Source of the DNA: Talpa occidentalis
Lineage: Eukaryota > Chordata > Mammalia > Eulipotyphla > Talpidae
Length of the DNA: 64,000 nt
Assembly: GCF_014898055.3 (NCBI RefSeq)
Contig: NW_023601212.1
Location: 48,162,329-48,226,328 of the forward strand
Reading direction: 5' to 3'
Shown here: positions 57,525-64,000 of the stretch, one piece after another
Layout of the letters: every line of letters starts with the position of its first letter
How positions within the stretch are numbered: the first letter of the stretch is position 1
Made by a program: the position numbers and the translations under genes
Notes under the pieces: model-generated
What the model was told of the DNA's origin: nothing
Database searches by the model: none
The model's input: the letters and a program-made list of their open reading frames with translations, nothing else

Positions 57525-60500
57525 TCAGGAAGGCACTTTCAGCTTTGGGGTCCCCAGGAAGAACTGCAGGACACGGTCAGCCAGGAACGCCAGGCAGAAG
57601 TCGAGGAGCAAGACTTGGGCAATGACCAGCTTGAACTGTGGGGTAGGGAGTGACATGAGTTAGTTGCCTGAAGATGGGCCTGGGCTGAGCTCTAGGGCCA
57701 TGTCCACGGGGCCACTCACCTCCACAGGGATGTCCACAAGGCCAAACTGGCTGTTGAAGTCAGGCGAGGAGCCAAGGAGCAGACCAATGATGGCCAGAAG
57801 TGACACAATCAGACTCCACACCAGGGGCTTGTTCTCAGGCAGACTCTCCATGAAGGGTGGGCCCTGTGGGCACAGACAATGTATGTTGTGGGGGCTGGGT
57901 GGGCAGGTGAGTGGGCCGGGGCTGGGGCCGGACCTCACCTTATAGTTGATGGCAAAGGTGGCCATCTGCATGGCCATGGCCATGATGTACACAGTACTGT
58001 TGACCAGGCTTGGCTCAAACTCCTTGTACAGGTCCACAAACTGCTCCTGTCTGAAGGGATGTGTGGGGGTCAGGGCCCTCTGCATCTCCCCTTGCCTGTG
58101 CACAGAGCCAGGGCTCTGCCTTGCTGACCCCACTGATGTCTGTCACCCCCCACCGCAGGGATGTCTTCTCTGCTGGGAGCAGCTCGTCCCCCCCCAGGCC
58201 GCTACTGGGATAGTACTCACTTCTCAGGGCTCCGGGCCTGAGCCTCACTGTACAGGTAGACGAGGCTCAGGAAGTGCACGCAGAACTGGAGTGCAACCGT
58301 GAGGATGGTGTATAGGTTGAAGATGTTGGGCAGGGGTCGCTCTCGGGAGAGGGTCTTGAGGGGCTGCAGCAGCAAGGTTGGGGTCAGGGCCCAAGCTTGC
58401 TTTGGGGCAACCTGCACAGACCCTTGGCAAGCCTCACCACAGAGCACTCACCAAATCCTGGCTGTCATAGACTGGCATTAAGTCCCCACAGCCTTGCCCA
58501 CCCCTGACCCCTCAGCATAGGGCCCACCTCAGTCCACACGCTGCACGGTAGCCATATGAGTATTAAATCCAGCTCTCCCTGTGCCTTCTGCTCTGGAACA
58601 AACCCAAATCCCTCCCTGGGGCCATGGGTACATAGGGTTGACCGAGCAACTCTGGTTACCAGACCATCTCATGTCAGCCTCTGTCCTTTCTACTTAGTTC
58701 CTAGCCAGCTCCGTTCTTTCTTACCCCTCAGTCTGAGTATCAGTACCACAGCTTCCCTGACCAACCCCAAGGCTTGGACCAAGAAACCCACTTTGTGTTT
58801 TTCATGGTACTAAATACGCTATGAGTGATCTTGATAAACATTTCCTCATCAGTCCCCTCCTTGCCTATGGGTTTTGTGTGGTCCACCTGAGACCCCAGCC
58901 TGGGGTCAGCGCAGGGCCTTTGGAAATGCTTGGCAGGGGCATAGGCACCTGCCTTGCCCCCTGGTCTCCATCTGTAATGTGGGGGCAGCAGTTCCAATCC
59001 ACCCTGGTTGGCCCAAGCAACCTCACCATCAATCTAAAAGCATCCCAGCATCTCCAGGTGGTATGATTTGGGGGGCTGGGTAAGGGGGGACCTTGTGTTA
59101 TCTGGGGTTCCCTGCCTACCTTGGAACGGGAGATGAAGAGGAAGCAGCCAGCCAGCAGCAGCCCCTGCAGTGTGGCCTGAAAGTCACTGAACTTGACGCC
59201 CTCCAGGTAGAGGACGCTCTGGCTATAGGCCAGGATGAGGGCGTTGAGTGCTAGGATCTTGAACATCTGCAGCGTGGTCACTAGGGTGCAGCGTCCCTGC
59301 TTGATCACATGGCAGACTAGGGGTGAGGGGAGGCAGGTGTGAGTGTGGGCGCAAGGCATGGCGGGGGGGGGGGTGGGGGGAGGGGATGGGGTGGGCTGGG
59401 AGGGGAGGCAGGTAAGTGTGGGCACCAGGCAGGGCAGGGGGATGGGGTGGGCTGGGACTCACTGCACTGGATGGAGGAGAGTTTGGAGGTGAAGGGTGCA
59501 GCGATGCTGGCATCTCCCAGCTTCACAATGGGTGTGCTCTCATCCTCAAGATCCCGCAGCACCTGGCTCAGCCGGTCCTGTGGGGTGGATGGTGGGGTAA
59601 GACTTGGCCACAATGGGGTGCTGGTACCCCCCTTCCTGAAACTTACCCGCTGGGAGGCTGGCTGCTCCTCAGGGGGCGGGAGTCCCGACCTCTGCTTGGC
59701 AGTCCTGGGGGTGACCCTGACGCTGCTGTTGCTCAGGACAGGGCTGTCCCGGGGCCGCCTTCGCCGCTCGACAATCCGTTCGGGGGCATTGGCCAGGAGT
59801 GCCACACCTGAGGTATGTGTGTATCAGGAGCCTACGAGTCCCCCACCCTCAGGCCCTGCCACTCTCTGCCAAGGACCAGTATGAAGCAGGGTGTCTGCTG
59901 GAGGCAGAGATGGGCCTTGGAGCCAAACCTCTGATTTTACCCGATCTCCCCACGGAGCAATACAGATATCATCTATTTCATTGTCTTCAAACTGTTTAAC
60001 AAAGCAAAAAACCTAAAACACACACACTAGATGGTGATCAAAGCTAAACCGAATACCACAGAAATTCACTGCCAGTTCTAAGAGATACTTTACAAGCTCT
60101 GTAGTTGATTTAGAAAGCAGGTTAAGTGTTAAAAACATTAAGTTGACCTTTAAATGTCAACCTGACATCTGTTTTATTAAGACACTCTGAGGCTGTGAAC
60201 CACTGGCTCCCAACTTTGCGTTCCCATTATCCTATCTCTCCTGGCCACTGCCCTTGCCACAAGCATTGTTTCCACATGGTGCCCAAGTTGAGTCTGTCCC
60301 ATGTAGTATCCCTGGGCTCCCCAAACTCCTTGCATCCCTAGTGGCAGTGATCCTCACACCCGGTGTCTCTTCCTGCCCTTGCAGCCACTGGCCTGGTCCT
60401 CTGCTTTCTCTGCTTGCTGTCATGTCCCTTATGTAAGACTGTGCTGGCAGAAAAGGAGAGGAGGCACTCCAGACAGCGGACTCACCCACGTCAGCGTGCT

Positions 60501-63500
60501 TCAGGGCACCCACATCATTGGTGCCATCCCCACACATGAGGGTCACGTAGCCCAGCTCCTTCAGGCTGGTAATGACAAACTCCTGTGTGGGCAGACGGGC
60601 TGTGTGAGGGTTATGTGTTGCCCCCAAGGCCCCACCAGCCCCTCTCCACTGAACCCACCTTCTGTTTGGGGGCCACTCGGGCAAACACCTGCACATGGGG
60701 GATGAGGCAAAGCAGCTGTTGGGGGTCCTCGACCTGCAGGTGGGCTAGGCCATCACCTGTGATGCACAGTGCATGCTCCAGAGCCAATGCTTTTGGGGAG
60801 CTCTGGGCCAGGGGCAGCACAATGCTGCCGTCGATAGAGCGCCACTCGCAGTGTCCACCTGTAGGGGGGGCACGAGTTCAGGGAATGGCTCAGCACCCAG
60901 GTGGACCCCTCATGCATATGGACTCTACAAACTTGGTCCCTGACTCTTCTCTCTGTAACACTTCTCGGTCTCCGCCTTTCCTTACCCTCACACCCACATG
61001 CCCAGACCTCTTCAGACCTTATCTAGAGCTCTCGCATACTGACAGGGGATTAAAGGAACCAGGGCCTGGGCTAGTCAACGGGGCCAGGGCTATTACCCTT
61101 GGTGCCACTGTGGCCAGAGGTCTGCACCACAAGACTGCCACCCGCACAGGGATGCGATGACACTGGGAGTATTCATTCAGGCCTGGCATGCAAGTGGGCT
61201 GTTCTTGGGCTCACAGTCCCCGGACCAAGTGAGGCCTTACCTTTCTCCATGGGAGGCTGCAGGATCAACGTGTGTGCCTTTTCAATGAAGTGCAGTTCCT
61301 GGGCCACGTGGCAGGCAGTGAGTGGGTTGTCACCTGTGATCATGACCACCTGGGGGGAAGGGCTGGGCTCAGTGGGCAAGACCTGGCGGTGAACCCCCTC
61401 TAAGGAAGGACGGGGGTGGGGGAGGGTAAGGTGGTTCTGGCTCCAAACGGGGCCCTCAAATAGGCTTCCAGGGGTGCTAATTCAACCCCCACCTGGGGCA
61501 TTTTACACCAATGACAGATGTGCACGAGTCTTTCTGAGAATATCCCTAGCTTTATCGTATAGTATAAATTAGGAATCAGCCCTTGGCATGAACCCATCCT
61601 GGCTTAGCACTGAGGGCCAGATGGGAACTAATATCGCCACAACCTAGACTGCTCATCACTCCCATGCCCTAAGCAGAATTAAGACAACACAGACCACTAG
61701 AACAGATATGGCCTATGGAGTGTTGCCTCCCCATTCCCCAACCTAACCTCAGCTTTCTCCTCGTGGATGGGGTAGTTGGGGGGCTGAGAGCCTTAGGAAG
61801 TAGCCAATAGGGTGGGCACAGATCAGGTAGCAGAGAGCTCTGTCAAAATCTGCCACAGCATCCTGCTAAAACCAGGACACCCACTGAGGGTGGGGTTGAT
61901 CTCAGTTCTCATCTCCTCTTATCTGTAAAAGGAGCTGAATCTCATCAGTGGTGCCCATGGGGAAGGCCTTTAGCCATACCCGGTGAGAGGCATTCTGGAT
62001 CTCCCGGATTACAGCCTTGGAGTCAGCCTTGAGTGGGCAAGAGACCACAATGAAGCCAACAAATTTGAGGTTGCACTCCAGGGCTTCCCGCTTGAGCTCT
62101 CGGGCCTGTGGAAAGACAAGAGTGGTGCCCTCATGACCATTCCCTCCACCTCCCTACCTCTTGACTCCAATAATAAGCTGGAGGGGGGGGGGGGTGGTGG
62201 ATGAGATTGTCCTCACAGGTGGATCAGAAGTTAGAGGCAGGAGGCATCCTTGAGATGGTTGTTTAGCAGTGGCTAGGTGGAAACCCCCTCCCACTCATTT
62301 TCCCACCTCCATGGTGCCTCTCCCTCCTGGTATGGACACTGTCATGGAGTTCCAGTGGCTCATCTTCTGAGAGTGAAATAGCATTTTTCTTCATTAACCC
62401 CAAATGCACCTTTACCTTCTACCTATCATACCATAAAACTAAACACCCCACCCTGGTAGGGCATATCTTCTATTGGAGAAAATGTGACATAAGTCTGGCT
62501 GCCGAGTGCCTGGAAGAATTAAGGTAGGGGAAGGGAGCAAATGGAGTCGGGGCATGGCTTTGAGGAGGCAGGCTTAAGAATGGGAAGGGCCACACTAGGC
62601 CTGGGGCTGAACATGGGGCCGAGACTGGTGTGCTTCTGGATTTCATGGTTGTTGAGTCAAGTGGACCGGACAAGGGCCAAGGTATAAGTGGATAAAGGAG
62701 TACCATCATGGTGGAGGTGGGAGCGGACACTGGTGGATGGGACATATGGTGAGAGTTAGGGATTGTGCAGAGACAAGGAGGCTGGGCAAGATCAGGCTGC
62801 CACTGAGGGGGTGTGAAGACCCCTGGATGTGAAGGTAGGAGGCCAGTGGAGGCAATCCTGGGAACCATGATGGGATAAGGCCTCACAGGGCCAGGGAGGC
62901 ATGAAGTGGAGGAGAGGGAATGAGGACTCTGGATCACCTGGGGCCTCTGAAGGAAGAGGCAGGGAGGAGGAAGATGAAATGGTATCCACACAGGGATGCT
63001 GGAGGGGAGGGAGAGCACGTGATATGGGTGCTGGGCCAGCAGGCCTTGGGCCTGGGCTCTTACCTGTTGGTGGGTGAGGTGCCCCAGCTCTTTGTACCCC
63101 AGTGCCAAGACACGGGCTCCTTCCCGGGAAATCTCCGTGTGGATGTGGTGGTAGTCAGGAGGGCACTGGGAGAACTACAGGAATACAGAGGGGTGTCACC
63201 GTTTACCCCGTGATGCCCCTCTCCCCCTGGAGATGCAGGGGGTTTCAGCGGTTGCCTGTCCCTGTTGCCCATCTCCCCTGCCCCGACTCCTCCTCTCCCC
63301 TGGGTGGCTCACCATGGAGTGCAAGGTTTCAGGGGCCCCTTTCACGGCTGCGATGTAGCAGAGGTCGGTGGAGCCCAGCTTCTCATAGGAGGCGAGCACG
63401 GACATTCGCTTTAGGGCACTGGCAAAATGAAAGCGCTGGTGAATTTTCAGCCCCTGAGTTTTTATACTTCGGGGGAATACTTTCTCATCTGGAAACAAAT

Positions 63501-63961
63501 AAGCAGGAGTCCTGAGGGCCTTCGCTCCCAAGAGGCAGCCAAGCCCCCATCACCCCCCTGAAAGCCCTCCCCACATACTAGACCCAGGGCCTGCAGGGGT
63601 CCTGGCTCCAGCAGGGGTCAGAGAACCCTGCCAGTGCTTTGGGCAGGGCTGAAAGGTTCCAACCCAGGGGGCACTCTGTCCCAGGTCAGAGGGGGAGGCT
63701 GTGCCCATCTGCTAGGGAACACCAGCAGCATGGGCCCACCTACCCGCCATGTAGTACGAGGTGGGGGTTTGTCTATATTGGGCCCGATATTGCAGTCCCT
63801 CACCTTTGGTGAGTGTCCAGTCCACAGCTGTCAGCATGGCTTTCTCGAGGGGGTCACCCACCAGGGTGCCATCCTCTAGCTGCATGAGTGAGTGGCAGGA
63901 GGCCAGGGCCCGATGTGTTTCTACAGGGATGTTGGACACGGGGGTCACCTCTTTTCCATCT
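57525..63961 (-). CDS. ATP13A1: ATP13A1, ER P5A-type ATPase (3' half, partial)
   Basis: ER transmembrane-helix dislocase that extracts mis-inserted or mistargeted helices. Fourteen in-phase exons are seen, 5' to 3': 63961-63804, 63488-63313, 63174-63064, 62105-61980, 61349-61241, 60858-60659, 60582-60486, 59807-59647, 59577-59463, 59316-59120, 58363-58221, 58050-57939, 57863-57720, 57635-57525. They encode about the last 652 of roughly 1200 residues. Present: nucleotide-binding motif [16 protein letters not shown]-domain hinge [14 protein letters not shown]; a basic Arg/Ser-rich loop ([10 protein letters not shown]); then hydrophobic C-terminal membrane segments ending TPKLKVPS. The catalytic DKTGT aspartate, actuator domain and P5A-specific N-terminal helices lie to the right of the window. 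No stops or frameshifts seen. Confidence 0.96.
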
Positions 63962-64000
63962 CTGCAAGGATGGGGAGCAGTCAGTCAGGCAAACTTGGTA

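Overview
Mammalian genomic DNA. The four loci, all on the minus strand and in the order PBX4 - LPAR2 - GMIP - ATP13A1, match the gene order of human chromosome 19p13.11. The genes have many short exons with GT/AG introns, CpG-island promoters, and ancient mammalian repeats (MIR, L2, MLT1-type LTRs, MER5A, old L1). About 30 copies of a lineage-specific tRNA-derived SINE with an AATAAA...TCTT tail point to a laurasiatherian. I think a rhinolophoid bat (Rhin-1-like SINE) is most likely and a camelid is the alternative, but I cannot settle this by eye.

Layout. 1-38.7 kb is the PBX4 locus. Recognisable exon 4 (46-244), exon 3 (492-734) and exon 1 (about 38579-38690) keep the family's exon borders but carry stop codons, frameshifts and a destroyed splice donor, so PBX4 looks like a dead single-copy (unitary) pseudogene here. 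The rest of this interval is intron filled with SINEs, often nested, plus L1, MaLR LTRs, one small complete LTR element inside a SINE (32956-34072), and unique DNA. 38.4-38.95 kb is the old PBX4 CpG island. 39-42.6 kb is intergenic. 42683-44452 holds the two coding exons of LPAR2 (351 aa), with a CpG island at 44.8-45.85 kb. 46.1-55.7 kb is GMIP, reconstructed completely from 21 coding exons to 970 aa. 57.3-64 kb is the 3' half of ATP13A1 (14 coding exons, about 652 aa); its 5' half lies beyond the right edge.

Functions. LPAR2 is a G-protein-coupled receptor for lysophosphatidic acid that signals through Rho among other routes. GMIP is a RhoA GTPase-activating protein that binds the small GTPase Gem. 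ATP13A1 is the ER P5A-ATPase that removes mis-inserted transmembrane helices. They are neighbours rather than one pathway, although LPAR2 and GMIP act on opposite sides of Rho signalling.

Most notable observations: (1) loss of PBX4; (2) the body of the abundant SINE is clearly similar to the R/U5-like part of an LTR found in the same window (8840-9179), so the SINE may be a tRNA-LTR chimera; (3) a 1.1-kb non-coding LTR element with both LTRs and a target duplication, inserted into a SINE.
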